The notes below the pieces were generated by a model. The model made no database searches. It was not told where the DNA came from and saw only the letters and a program-made list of their open reading frames with translations. Below, piece after piece: positions 1 through 5,544 of a stretch of 8,910 nucleotides of DNA. The translations under genes were made by a program, and so were the position numbers. Location of the stretch: the NCBI GenBank assembly GCA_003557445.1, contig PWOK01000053.1, positions 1 through 8,910 of the forward strand. The letters are read 5' to 3'. The stretch is from Halanaerobiaceae bacterium (GTDB taxonomy: Bacteria; Bacillota_F; Halanaerobiia; Halanaerobiales; CSSED10-376). The stretch's first letter is position 1. Each line of letters begins with the position of its first letter.

Positions 1-139
1 AATGGTAATGCCAGGGGATAATATAGAGATGGAAGGTGAACTGATAACTCCTATAGCTATGGAAGAAGGATTACGTTTTGCTATCCGTGAAGGTGGCCAT
101 ACAGTTGGTGCAGGTGTTATTACTGAAGTTATTGAGTAA
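1..139 (+). CDS. tuf: Elongation factor Tu, C-terminal end (5' truncated by window)
   Basis: The last 45 residues of EF-Tu are encoded from base 2 to the TAA at 137-139. EF-Tu is the GTPase that delivers aminoacyl-tRNA to the ribosomal A site. The visible part is the end of beta-barrel domain 3, including [19 protein letters not shown] and the family's characteristic [17 protein letters not shown] ending. That tail matches the highly conserved EF-Tu C-terminus, so identification is secure although the GTPase domain lies outside the window. A tuf copy directly ahead of rpmG-secE-nusG is a common arrangement in several Firmicutes and related phyla. A long hairpin and a new promoter separate it from rpmG. 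Confidence 0.97.
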   Translation, partial: MVMPGDNIEMEGELITPIAMEEGLRFAIREGGHTVGAGVITEVIE

Positions 140-177
140 ACATATAATACCATATTTATATGTTATAAAAGGGAATT

Positions 178-255
178 TTCAATCCGAAATGTTCATAGAT
201 AAAAGGCATCTATCAGATATAAAACATCTTTTTCTATGGATATTTCGGTTTTGAA
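178..255 (+). terminator. Long imperfect hairpin after tuf, probable terminator
   Basis: The tuf-rpmG spacer contains a long, nearly continuous helix. TTCAA 178-182 pairs with TTGAA 251-255. CCGAAAT 184-190 pairs with ATTTCGG 242-248, and this continues through two G-U pairs into CATAG 194-198 with CTATG 234-238. AAAAG 201-205 pairs with CTTTT 228-232. The main stem is followed by TTTT at 249-252. The position just after the tuf stop codon and before a new promoter suggests a transcription terminator. It is longer, more AU-rich and has a shorter U-tract than a typical intrinsic terminator, so the function is inferred. Confidence 0.55.
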
Positions 256-267
256 TATAAAAAGTTT

Positions 268-296
268 TTGACTTTTGCAAATAAATATGATATGGT
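268..296 (+). promoter_or_regulatory. Sigma-A-type promoter for rpmG-secE-nusG-rplK-rplA
   Basis: The -35 element TTGACT (268-273, 5/6 consensus) is separated by exactly 17 bp from a -10 element TATGGT (291-296, 4/6). The predicted start of transcription is near 303, about 26 nt before the rpmG start codon. It lies downstream of the post-tuf hairpin and is the only good promoter seen before rpmG. Confidence 0.7.
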
Positions 297-328
297 ATTT
301 AAAGTTATAATTAGGGGGTGGAGGATCA

Positions 329-478
329 ATGAGGGAAATTATAACCCTGGAGTGCAATGATTGTAAAAACAGAAATTATTCAACTACCAAGAATAAACAG
401 CAGACAACAGACAGAATTGAGCTAAAGAAATATTGTAAATTTTGTCAAAAACATACCCTTCACCGGGAAACAAAATAA
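329..478 (+). CDS. rpmG: 50S ribosomal protein L33 (zinc-binding form)
   Basis: This 49-residue gene encodes L33, a small protein of the large ribosomal subunit near the E site. It begins [17 protein letters not shown] and ends with HTLHRETK, typical of the family. Two CxxC knuckles (C9/C12 and C36/C39) make it the 'C+' zinc-ribbon version rather than the zinc-free paralogue that some bacteria switch to under zinc limitation. The basic, lysine-rich middle ([13 protein letters not shown]) is also typical. GGAGG at 320-324 lies 4 nt before the ATG, a short spacing, with an additional G-run just upstream. It is the first gene after the promoter at 268-296, and secE follows after 26 bp. Confidence 0.96.
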   Translation: MREIITLECNDCKNRNYSTTKNKQQTTDRIELKKYCKFCQKHTLHRETK

Positions 479-504
479 ATATTTATAAAGGTGTGGTGTT
501 TTAA

Positions 505-708
505 ATGGCAGGAACAATTGGAGTTTTTGGTAAAATAGTTAAATTTTTAAAAAAAGTAAAGATGGAACTTAAAAAGGTTAACTGGCCGAACAAAGAGGAA
601 TTAACTTCCTATACACTTGTTGTACTGGTTACATTAATTGCTCTAATTGCCTTTCTGGGAATAATTGATTTATTACTTGTTCGGATAGTTACACCCTTTA
701 TTATGTAA
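505..708 (+). CDS. secE: Preprotein translocase subunit SecE
   Basis: SecE is the small essential membrane subunit of the SecYEG protein-conducting channel. At 67 residues it is the short single-span form usual in Firmicutes. Residues 1-34 are basic and amphipathic and contain the conserved VNWPNKEEL segment that lies along the cytoplasmic membrane face. Residues about 36-60 form one hydrophobic transmembrane helix. AAAGGTG at 487-493 is the likely ribosome binding site, 11 nt before the ATG. The position between rpmG and nusG is the standard one in bacteria and supports the call. Confidence 0.96.
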   Translation: MAGTIGVFGKIVKFLKKVKMELKKVNWPNKEELTSYTLVVLVTLIALIAFLGIIDLLLVRIVTPFIM

Positions 709-710
709 TT

Positions 711-753
711 GAGGAGGTGAGGATCCTTAAGTACAAAATGGGATCCTTTTATT
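711..753 (+). promoter_or_regulatory. nusG translation-initiation region with spacer hairpin
   Basis: A very strong Shine-Dalgarno (GAGGAGGTGA, 711-720) lies about 35 nt before the nusG ATG at 754, too far for normal initiation. Between them AGGATCC (720-726) and GGATCCT (741-747) are perfect inverted repeats around a 14-nt loop. If this hairpin forms, it removes 720-747 from the linear spacer and leaves about 6-7 nt between GGAGGT and the ATG, a normal distance. An out-of-frame ATG at 738, in the 3' side of the loop, would encode only eight residues ending at 764, overlapping the nusG start. Confidence 0.6.
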
Positions 754-1290
754 ATGACATCTGAAAAGAACTGGTATGTAGTACACACTTATTCCGGTCA
801 TGAAAAAAAAGCAAAGAAAAATCTTGAAAAAAGAGTGGCCAGTACAGGTATGGAAGAAAAAATAACCAAAATACTGGTACCCACTGAAAGAAAAATCAAG
901 AAAAAAAATGGTAAGGAAAAAGAAGTGGATGAAACCCTGTTTCCTGGATATGTCCTTATAGAAATGGAAATGAATGATGATACCTGGTATGTGGTTAGAA
1001 ACACACCAGGAGTTGCAGGATTTGTCAGTAGTGGGACAAAACCATTGCCCGTTCAACCAGATGAAGTTGACCGGATTTTACAGGGTATGGGATTAAGAGA
1101 AAAGAAAGTCTATGAAACTGACTTTGAAAAAGGAGACAAAGTTACAGTTGTTGACGGTCCATTTGAGGATTTTCTGGGAGAAGTACAGGAAGTATATCCT
1201 CAGAAAGGAAAAGTAAAAGTTATTGTCTCCATGTTTGGACGGGACACACCCGTAGAACTTGAATTTTCACAGGTACAACCTGAAGAATAA
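754..1290 (+). CDS. nusG: Transcription termination/antitermination factor NusG
   Basis: NusG binds the clamp of RNA polymerase and modulates pausing, Rho-dependent termination and transcription-translation coupling. The 178-residue protein has the usual two-domain plan. The NGN domain (about 6-115) starts [12 protein letters not shown] and contains the [10 protein letters not shown] strand and NTPGVAGFV, both conserved. The C-terminal KOW domain (about 126-155) contains the [19 protein letters not shown] segment. The lysine-rich insert around 45-57 ([14 protein letters not shown]) is common in Firmicutes. The ATG at 754 is chosen because it gives the family N-terminus. The frame upstream is closed by a TGA at 718 and offers only an ATT alternative. 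The unusually distant ribosome binding site is described separately. Confidence 0.97.
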   Translation: MTSEKNWYVVHTYSGHEKKAKKNLEKRVASTGMEEKITKILVPTERKIKKKNGKEKEVDETLFPGYVLIEMEMNDDTWYVVRNTPGVAGFVSSGTKPLPVQPDEVDRILQGMGLREKKVYETDFEKGDKVTVVDGPFEDFLGEVQEVYPQKGKVKVIVSMFGRDTPVELEFSQVQPEE

Positions 1291-1309
1291 TTGGAAGGAG
1301 GTTTTTTTG

Positions 1310-1732
1310 ATGGCAAAAGAAGTTGAAACAGTTGTAAAATTGCAAATACCAGGTGGTCAGGCAACTACAGCTCCACCTATTGGACCGGCTCTGGGACAAC
1401 ATGGTATTAATATAGGTGAATTTACTAAAACCTTTAATGAAAGAACAAAAGATAAGGCGGGAACTATTATTCCTGTAGAAATTACAGTATATAAAGATAG
1501 GTCTTTTGATTTTATAACCAAAACACCACCGGCATCTATATTATTAAAACAGGCAGCCGGAATTGATACAGCCTCTGGAGAACCAAATGTAGAAAAAGTT
1601 GCAACAGTCAGTAAAGAAGATGTTAAAAAAATTGCTGAAACCAAGATGGAAGATTTAAATGCTTCTGATATTGAATCAGCAATGAGAATGATTGAAGGAA
1701 CAGCCCGTAGTATGGGTATATTAGTAGAATAA
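1310..1732 (+). CDS. rplK: 50S ribosomal protein L11
   Basis: L11 is a large-subunit protein at the GTPase-associated centre, needed for factor binding and the stringent response, and is part of the thiostrepton site. The 140-residue product starts [18 protein letters not shown] and contains the conserved proline motif [15 protein letters not shown] (21-35). The C-terminal rRNA-binding domain ends with [13 protein letters not shown]. The frame is open further upstream to 1259 inside nusG, but the ATG at 1310 gives the exact family N-terminus and has a strong GGAAGGAGGT (1293-1302) 7-8 nt ahead, so the longer version is rejected. It follows nusG by 19 bp and is co-transcribed with it. Confidence 0.97.
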   Translation: MAKEVETVVKLQIPGGQATTAPPIGPALGQHGINIGEFTKTFNERTKDKAGTIIPVEITVYKDRSFDFITKTPPASILLKQAAGIDTASGEPNVEKVATVSKEDVKKIAETKMEDLNASDIESAMRMIEGTARSMGILVE

Positions 1733-1738
1733 TTTTTG

Positions 1739-1768
1739 AGTGGGAGGAAAAATCCGTTAATACCACCA
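1739..1768 (+). promoter_or_regulatory. Probable L1-binding autoregulatory RNA motif
   Basis: Between rplK and rplA the mRNA can form two short helices with an asymmetric internal loop. GUGG (1740-1743) pairs with CCAC (1763-1766). GA sits on the 5' side of the internal loop and GUUAAUA (1756-1762) on the 3' side. GGA (1746-1748) pairs with UCC (1753-1755) around an AAAA loop. This is the architecture of the L1 site, which mimics the 23S rRNA L1 stalk and allows ribosomal protein L1 to repress its own operon. The rplA Shine-Dalgarno (1769-1773) begins three bases after the motif, so a bound protein would block initiation. Identification is from memory of the motif, not from a covariance search. 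Confidence 0.7.
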
Positions 1769-1781
1769 GGAGGGATAAATA

Positions 1782-2489
1782 ATGGCAAAAAGAAGTAAAA
1801 GGTATCAAAACTTAAAAGAGAAAATTGATAGGGAAAAATTATATTCACCTGAAGAAGCAATAAAACTGGTTAAAGAAACTGCCAGTGCAAATTTTGATGA
1901 AACAGTAGATTTATCTGTTCAACTGGGTGTAAAACCTGAACATGCAGATCAAAATATAAGAGGAACTATTGTATTACCGGCAGGTACCGGTAAAGAAGTT
2001 ACAATTGCAGTTTTTGCTAAAGGAGAAAAAGCCAGAGAAGCTGAAGAAGCTGGTGCTGACTTTGTTGGTCAGGAAGATCTTGCTGAAAAAATAGAGGGAG
2101 GCTGGCTGGATTTTGATCTTGCCCTTGCTACTCCAGATATGATGAGTATAGTAGGTAAACTGGGCCGTATTCTTGGTCCAAAAGGATTGATGCCCAATCC
2201 CAAGGCAGGAACAGTTTCTTTTGAACTTGAAAAAGCTATTAAAGAATTTAAAGCTGGAAAAGTTGAATACCGTGTTGAAAAAGCAGGAGTTATTCATCTG
2301 CCAATTGGCAAAGTTTCTTTTTCTGAGGAAGAGCTAAAAGAAAACTTTAAGGCAATATTAAAAAGACTGATAGAGGTTAAACCAGCTGCAGCCAGTGGTA
2401 AATACCTGAAAACAGTTGCTGTTTCTTCTACAATGGGACCGGGTATTAAAGTTAATCCATCTGAAATTATGGTGTTAGTTGAAAAATAA
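1782..2489 (+). CDS. rplA: 50S ribosomal protein L1
   Basis: L1 forms the mobile stalk of the large subunit that helps deacylated tRNA leave the E site, and it also acts as a translational repressor of its own mRNA. The 235-residue length and the [16 protein letters not shown] start are typical. Landmarks in order are [14 protein letters not shown] (21-34), the [12 protein letters not shown] strand, the conserved [19 protein letters not shown] signature (about 127-145), and the [10 protein letters not shown] segment near the C-terminus. GGAGG at 1769-1773 is 8 nt before the ATG. The gene is preceded by the putative L1 target motif and followed by a new promoter, so rplJ-rplL can be expressed separately. 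Confidence 0.97.
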   Translation: MAKRSKRYQNLKEKIDREKLYSPEEAIKLVKETASANFDETVDLSVQLGVKPEHADQNIRGTIVLPAGTGKEVTIAVFAKGEKAREAEEAGADFVGQEDLAEKIEGGWLDFDLALATPDMMSIVGKLGRILGPKGLMPNPKAGTVSFELEKAIKEFKAGKVEYRVEKAGVIHLPIGKVSFSEEELKENFKAILKRLIEVKPAAASGKYLKTVAVSSTMGPGIKVNPSEIMVLVEK

Positions 2490-2494
2490 AGTTA

Positions 2495-2523
2495 TTGATT
2501 TAACCAAAGTTACATGATATACT
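2495..2523 (+). promoter_or_regulatory. Promoter of the rplJ-rplL transcript
   Basis: TTGATT (2495-2500, 4/6) is followed after exactly 17 bp by TATACT (2518-2523, 5/6). TG at 2515-2516 makes this an extended -10. Transcription would begin near 2530, about 20 nt before the L10 leader structure. Having a promoter between rplA and the L10 leader matches the usual layout. Confidence 0.75.
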
Positions 2524-2550
2524 AATACAGGTTATAAAATTGAATATTTA

Positions 2551-2649
2551 CCATAGACAGCAGGAGTCAGTAATGGCTTAAAATTTCCTGCCGAGGTTAG
2601 AAATTATAAAAGAATTACCTCCTCTCTGTCTATGCCGGGGAGTTTTTTT
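2551..2649 (+). ncRNA. L10 ribosomal protein leader with transcription attenuator
   Basis: This is the leader RNA that L10-L7/L12 binds to control its own operon. The conserved pattern is plain. The closing stem is CATAGACAG (2552-2560) with CTGTCTATG (2626-2634), nine perfect pairs. Inside it are one arm CAGGA (2561-2565)/TCCTG (2586-2590), carrying the conserved AATGGCTTAA in its loop, and a second arm GAGGT (2593-2597)/ACCTC (2617-2621). A competing terminator hairpin, CTCCTC (2619-2624) with GGGGAG (2637-2642), is followed by seven T (2643-2649). The terminator uses bases of the second arm and traps the 3' strand of the closing stem in its loop, so the structures are mutually exclusive. 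Attenuation by this route is known in Bacillus. Confidence 0.93.
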
Positions 2650-2707
2650 AATGATAATTTTTAACCATAACTAGAATTGAGGGTATTTATAAAAGGGGGG
2701 TGAAAGA

Positions 2708-3223
2708 ATGGCAACACCTGAAAAGGAAGCTGTTGTCAAAGAATTAAATGAAAAATTTGACCAGGCAAAAACACTTGTAATAACCGATTATATTGGACTT
2801 GATGTAGAAGCAATGACAGAATTACGTGCCCGTTTAAGAGAAGCCGGTGTAGAATATAAAGTTGTGAAAAACACCCTGGCCAGTATAGCTGCTGATAAAG
2901 CAAAGCTTGAAGAAATAATTGAATATTTAAAAGGCCCAACTGCCATTGCTTTTGGAATGGAAGATGTTGTTTCTCCAGCAAAAGTACTGGTTGACTTTGC
3001 TAAAGACCATAAAGTACTGGAGATAAAGGTCGGATATTTGAATGGTGAAGTAATCGATCAGGAAAAGGTAATTTCATTATCTAAAATACCTGGAAGAGAA
3101 GAACTCCTTGCCCAGGCTCTGGCCGGTATGAAAGCACCAATAAGTGGTTTAGTAAATGTATTAAAAGGTAATTTAAATGACTTAGTGAGAGTTTTAAATC
3201 AAATCAAAATGGAAAAAGAATAA
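2708..3223 (+). CDS. rplJ: 50S ribosomal protein L10
   Basis: L10 (P0 homologue) anchors the L7/L12 dimers on the ribosomal stalk base. The 171-residue protein has the globular rRNA-binding N-terminal domain, with [20 protein letters not shown] and the conserved YKVVKNTLA segment (about 50-58). GPTAIAFG (about 76-83) follows, and the C-terminal helix (about 145-171, [20 protein letters not shown]) holds L7/L12 dimers. GGGGGGTGA at 2695-2703 lies 4-5 nt before the ATG. The upstream leader RNA makes it the primary autoregulated gene of the rplJ-rplL transcript. Confidence 0.97.
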   Translation: MATPEKEAVVKELNEKFDQAKTLVITDYIGLDVEAMTELRARLREAGVEYKVVKNTLASIAADKAKLEEIIEYLKGPTAIAFGMEDVVSPAKVLVDFAKDHKVLEIKVGYLNGEVIDQEKVISLSKIPGREELLAQALAGMKAPISGLVNVLKGNLNDLVRVLNQIKMEKE

Positions 3224-3241
3224 AAAGGGAGGAAAATAAAA

Positions 3242-3613
3242 ATGGATAAAGAAAAAATTATTGAAGCTATTGAAAATATGTCAGTACTTGAATTATCAGA
3301 ATTAGTGGAGGAACTTGAAGAAAAGTTTGGTGTTAGTGCAGCTGCCCCTGTAGCTATGGCACCTGGTGCAGCAGGAGATGGTGGTGCAGCAGAAGAGGAA
3401 AAAACAGAATTTGATGTACATCTTGCCAGTGTAGGAGACAAAAAAATTAATGTAATTAAAGCAGTTAGAGAGATAACTGGCCTGGGATTAAAAGAATCCA
3501 AGGCAGTTGTTGATGATGCACCTCAGAATGTACAGGAAGGTGTAAGTAAAGAAGAAGCTGAAGAAATGAAAGAAAAACTTGAAGATGCAGGAGCTACTGT
3601 AGAATTAAAATAA
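3242..3613 (+). CDS. rplL: 50S ribosomal protein L7/L12
   Basis: L7/L12 is the multicopy stalk protein that recruits and stimulates translational GTPases. The 123-residue product has the expected three parts: a dimerising helical N-domain (1-31, ending KFGVSAA), a flexible Ala/Gly/Pro hinge (about 32-52), and the C-terminal domain (53-123). The C-terminal domain includes the [20 protein letters not shown] segment that contacts the elongation factors and the [11 protein letters not shown] end. GGGAGG at 3227-3232 is 9 nt before the ATG, and the gene follows rplJ by 18 bp. It is followed by a strong terminator and not by rpoB. Confidence 0.97.
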   Translation: MDKEKIIEAIENMSVLELSELVEELEEKFGVSAAAPVAMAPGAAGDGGAAEEEKTEFDVHLASVGDKKINVIKAVREITGLGLKESKAVVDDAPQNVQEGVSKEEAEEMKEKLEDAGATVELK

Positions 3614-3638
3614 AAACAGATAAAATATTATTAAAGAT

Positions 3639-3678
3639 AGGGAAGCAAGGGGTAATTTATTTGCTTCCTTATTTTTTT
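3639..3678 (+). terminator. Intrinsic terminator after rplL
   Basis: GGAAGCAA (3641-3648) and TTGCTTCC (3661-3668) are perfect inverted repeats around a 12-nt loop. The stem can be extended outward by one G-U and one A-U pair to 3639/3670. Seven T follow at 3672-3678. This is a textbook rho-independent terminator that ends the ribosomal protein transcript 25 bp after rplL. Confidence 0.92.
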
Positions 3679-3697
3679 ATTTATATTTAACATATGC

Positions 3698-3726
3698 TTT
3701 ACATATTATTGATAATATGTTAAGAT
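3698..3726 (+). promoter_or_regulatory. Promoter of the SAF-oxidoreductase operon
   Basis: TTTACA (3698-3703, 5/6 to the -35 consensus) is followed after 17 bp by TAAGAT (3721-3726, 4/6 to the -10). It lies just after the rplL terminator and before the first gene of the catabolic operon. A palindrome fills the space between the two elements, so the promoter is probably repressible. Confidence 0.6.
3701..3720 (+). promoter_or_regulatory. 20-bp palindromic putative operator
   Basis: ACATATTATTGATAATATGT is a perfect inverted repeat (8-bp arms, TTGA centre). It begins inside the -35 hexamer and ends at the base before the -10. A second, overlapping relation exists: TTAACATAT (3687-3695) is the exact reverse complement of ATATGTTAA (3715-3723), so ACATAT half-sites occur at 3690 and 3701 and an inverted one at 3715. 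The placement suggests a repressor dimer that occludes RNA polymerase. No regulator gene is present in the window, and the regulator family cannot be told from the site. Confidence 0.6.
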
Positions 3727-3764
3727 TAAATCACTAAAATAGAAGGAGTGACGAAAAACTTAAA

Positions 3765-5057
3765 ATGCAAAAAATATTACAGGAATTAGAAAGAAAAGAA
3801 ACAAATCAGGAAAAAATAAATATTGGGCTTGTTGGTAGTGGACAAATGGGATCGGGAATAGTACATGTTACAAGCAGGATGCCTGGTGCTCAGGTTTCTG
3901 TTATAGCTGACCTGGATGTTAAAAAAGGAATTAAAGCTTTTAAAGAAGTTGGATATTCTGATAATAAAATTAATGTCTGTGAAACAGCGCAAAAAGCTCA
4001 AAAATCACTGGAAAAGGGAAAAGTTGTTGTTATCCCTGATGCCTCAATAATAGTTGAAATTCCAGCACTGGAGGCAATAGTTGAAGCTACAGGATCTACA
4101 GAAGTAGGTGCCAGGATTGCCTATCAGGGGATTTTAAATCAAAAGCATATTATCATGCTTAATGTGGAAACTGATGTTACTGTAGGCTGTATTTTAAAAA
4201 GTATTGCTGATAAAGCAGGGGTTGTTTATACTGCATCAGCTGGAGATGAACCAGGTGCAGTAATGGAGCTCTATCGATTGGCAAGATGTATGGGATTTAA
4301 AGTTGTTACCATTGGAAAAGGTAAAAATAACCCTGTAAATCATCATGCAACACCTGATCAATTAAAAGAAGAGGCTTTATCCAAAGATATGAATCCCAAA
4401 ATGCTGACATCCTTTGTTGATGGAACTAAAACAATGGTTGAATTGGCTGAAATGTCCAATGCAACCGGAGCTATTCCTGATAAACCGGGTGCACATGGTG
4501 CTAAGGTAGATCTTGAAGACCTTGAAAAAGTATTTATTCCAGAAAAAGATGGTGGAATTTTAAAGAATGATTTTGTTGTTGATTATTCTACAGGAAAAGT
4601 GGCTCCCGGTGTATTTGTGGTAATGACCACTGATTCAGATAGAGTTCATAAAGGAATGAACTTTTATTCTATGGGAGATGGACCATATTATAAATTGTTC
4701 AGACCCTATCATCTCTGTAGTTTTGAAACACCGGTTTCTGTTGCCAGAGCCTGTATTACCGGTGAACATACTGTAAATACAGCTGAATTAAATTCTGAAG
4801 TAGTGGCTATGGCCAAAAGGGATTTATCTCCTGGTGATAAAATAGATGGTATTGGTGGTTTTGATATGTATGGTAAAACCTATGCCTATAGTGAAGCCAG
4901 TGAAGTTAATGCCCTGCCAATGGGAATTGCAAAAAATGCTGTCTTAAAAAATAAAGTTAAACAGGATGATATTATTACTTATGATGATGTGAAATTAGAT
5001 AATGATTCATTTGTGGTTCAGTTAAGAAGACTGCAGGATTCTTTGTTTAACAAATAA
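3765..5057 (+). CDS. NAD(P)-dependent oxidoreductase, homoserine-dehydrogenase-like with C-terminal SAF domain
   Basis: This 430-residue protein belongs to a poorly characterised group often annotated as predicted homoserine dehydrogenase with a SAF domain. The N-terminal Rossmann fold carries the glycine motif GLVGSGQMGSG (21-31), with the acidic ADLD segment after the second strand, suggesting NAD(P) binding. The middle contains VEATGSTEVGARIAYQ and NVETDVTVGC followed by SAGDEPGAVMELYR. A C-terminal SAF-type domain (about 348-412) contains KRDLSPGDKIDGIGG. It is probably not the biosynthetic homoserine dehydrogenase: an ACT domain is not apparent and its partners are sugar-type enzymes. 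The substrate is unknown. AAGGAG at 3743-3748 is 16 nt before the ATG, longer than ideal, but no better in-frame start exists. Confidence 0.85.
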   Translation: MQKILQELERKETNQEKINIGLVGSGQMGSGIVHVTSRMPGAQVSVIADLDVKKGIKAFKEVGYSDNKINVCETAQKAQKSLEKGKVVVIPDASIIVEIPALEAIVEATGSTEVGARIAYQGILNQKHIIMLNVETDVTVGCILKSIADKAGVVYTASAGDEPGAVMELYRLARCMGFKVVTIGKGKNNPVNHHATPDQLKEEALSKDMNPKMLTSFVDGTKTMVELAEMSNATGAIPDKPGAHGAKVDLEDLEKVFIPEKDGGILKNDFVVDYSTGKVAPGVFVVMTTDSDRVHKGMNFYSMGDGPYYKLFRPYHLCSFETPVSVARACITGEHTVNTAELNSEVVAMAKRDLSPGDKIDGIGGFDMYGKTYAYSEASEVNALPMGIAKNAVLKNKVKQDDIITYDDVKLDNDSFVVQLRRLQDSLFNK

Positions 5058-5080
5058 TAAATAAAAAAGGGGATTTAAAA

Positions 5081-5542
5081 ATGCTGTCTGATCAGTTTAA
5101 AAATGTTGTACTGGGTTGTGATCATGGGGGTTTTGAACTAAAAGAAGAAGTAAAAAAGTTTTTAGATGAACAAAATTTTAAAGTCAATGATATAAATCCT
5201 GAGTATAAAAATCCTATTGATTTTGTTAGATCAGCTCATAAGGTATGTGAAACAGTATTAAAGGAAGAAAACACACTGGGATTTTTATTCTGTGGGACAG
5301 GTATTGGTATAAGTATTGCTGCCAATAGAATTAAAAATATTAGAGCAGCCCTGTTATATGATGATTTTTCTGCTGAATATGCCAGAAGACACAATAATGC
5401 TAATGTGTTAGTCTTTGGAGGAAGAACCATGAAAATAGAGGATGTTAAAGAAAGAATAAAGGTCTTTTTTGATAATCAATTTGAAGGTGGAAAATATGCA
5501 AAAAGAAACAAAAAAATTGAAACCAATATTAAAGGAGAATAA
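5081..5542 (+). CDS. RpiB/LacA/LacB-family sugar-phosphate isomerase
   Basis: At 153 residues this fits the RpiB/LacAB fold, whose members interconvert aldose and ketose phosphates through an enediol. Visible landmarks are GCDHGGFELK (12-21), the active-site loop FCGTGIGISIAANR (70-83, with C71 at the position of the RpiB catalytic cysteine), and ARRHNNANVLVFGGR (101-115, H104). The usual DYPxYA-like segment after strand 2 is replaced by NPIDFV (44-49), so this is a divergent member. Relatives include ribose-5-phosphate isomerase B, galactose-6-phosphate isomerase and tetrulose-phosphate isomerases of erythritol/threitol pathways. Its operon context favours a catabolic role over the pentose phosphate pathway. 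AAGGGGA at 5067-5073 is the ribosome binding site. Confidence 0.88.
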   Translation: MLSDQFKNVVLGCDHGGFELKEEVKKFLDEQNFKVNDINPEYKNPIDFVRSAHKVCETVLKEENTLGFLFCGTGIGISIAANRIKNIRAALLYDDFSAEYARRHNNANVLVFGGRTMKIEDVKERIKVFFDNQFEGGKYAKRNKKIETNIKGE

Positions 5543-5544
5543 AA

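Noticed and set aside
479..504. A tRNA gene between rpmG and secE, as found in some relatives
   Set aside because: The gap is only 26 bp, too short for a tRNA. No tRNA cloverleaf or CRISPR repeat was recognised anywhere in the window.
738..764. ATG at 738 as the real nusG start
   Set aside because: It is out of frame with nusG and reaches a stop after eight codons. It is kept only as a possible leader peptide.
1259..1309. Upstream extension of the L11 reading frame inside nusG
   Set aside because: The ATG at 1310 gives the conserved [16 protein letters not shown] start and has a strong, correctly spaced ribosome binding site.
1357..1860. Minus-strand open frame of 167 codons opposite rplK and rplA
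   Set aside because: It has no recognisable protein features and overlaps two certain ribosomal protein genes. It is a by-product of AT-rich coding on the other strand.
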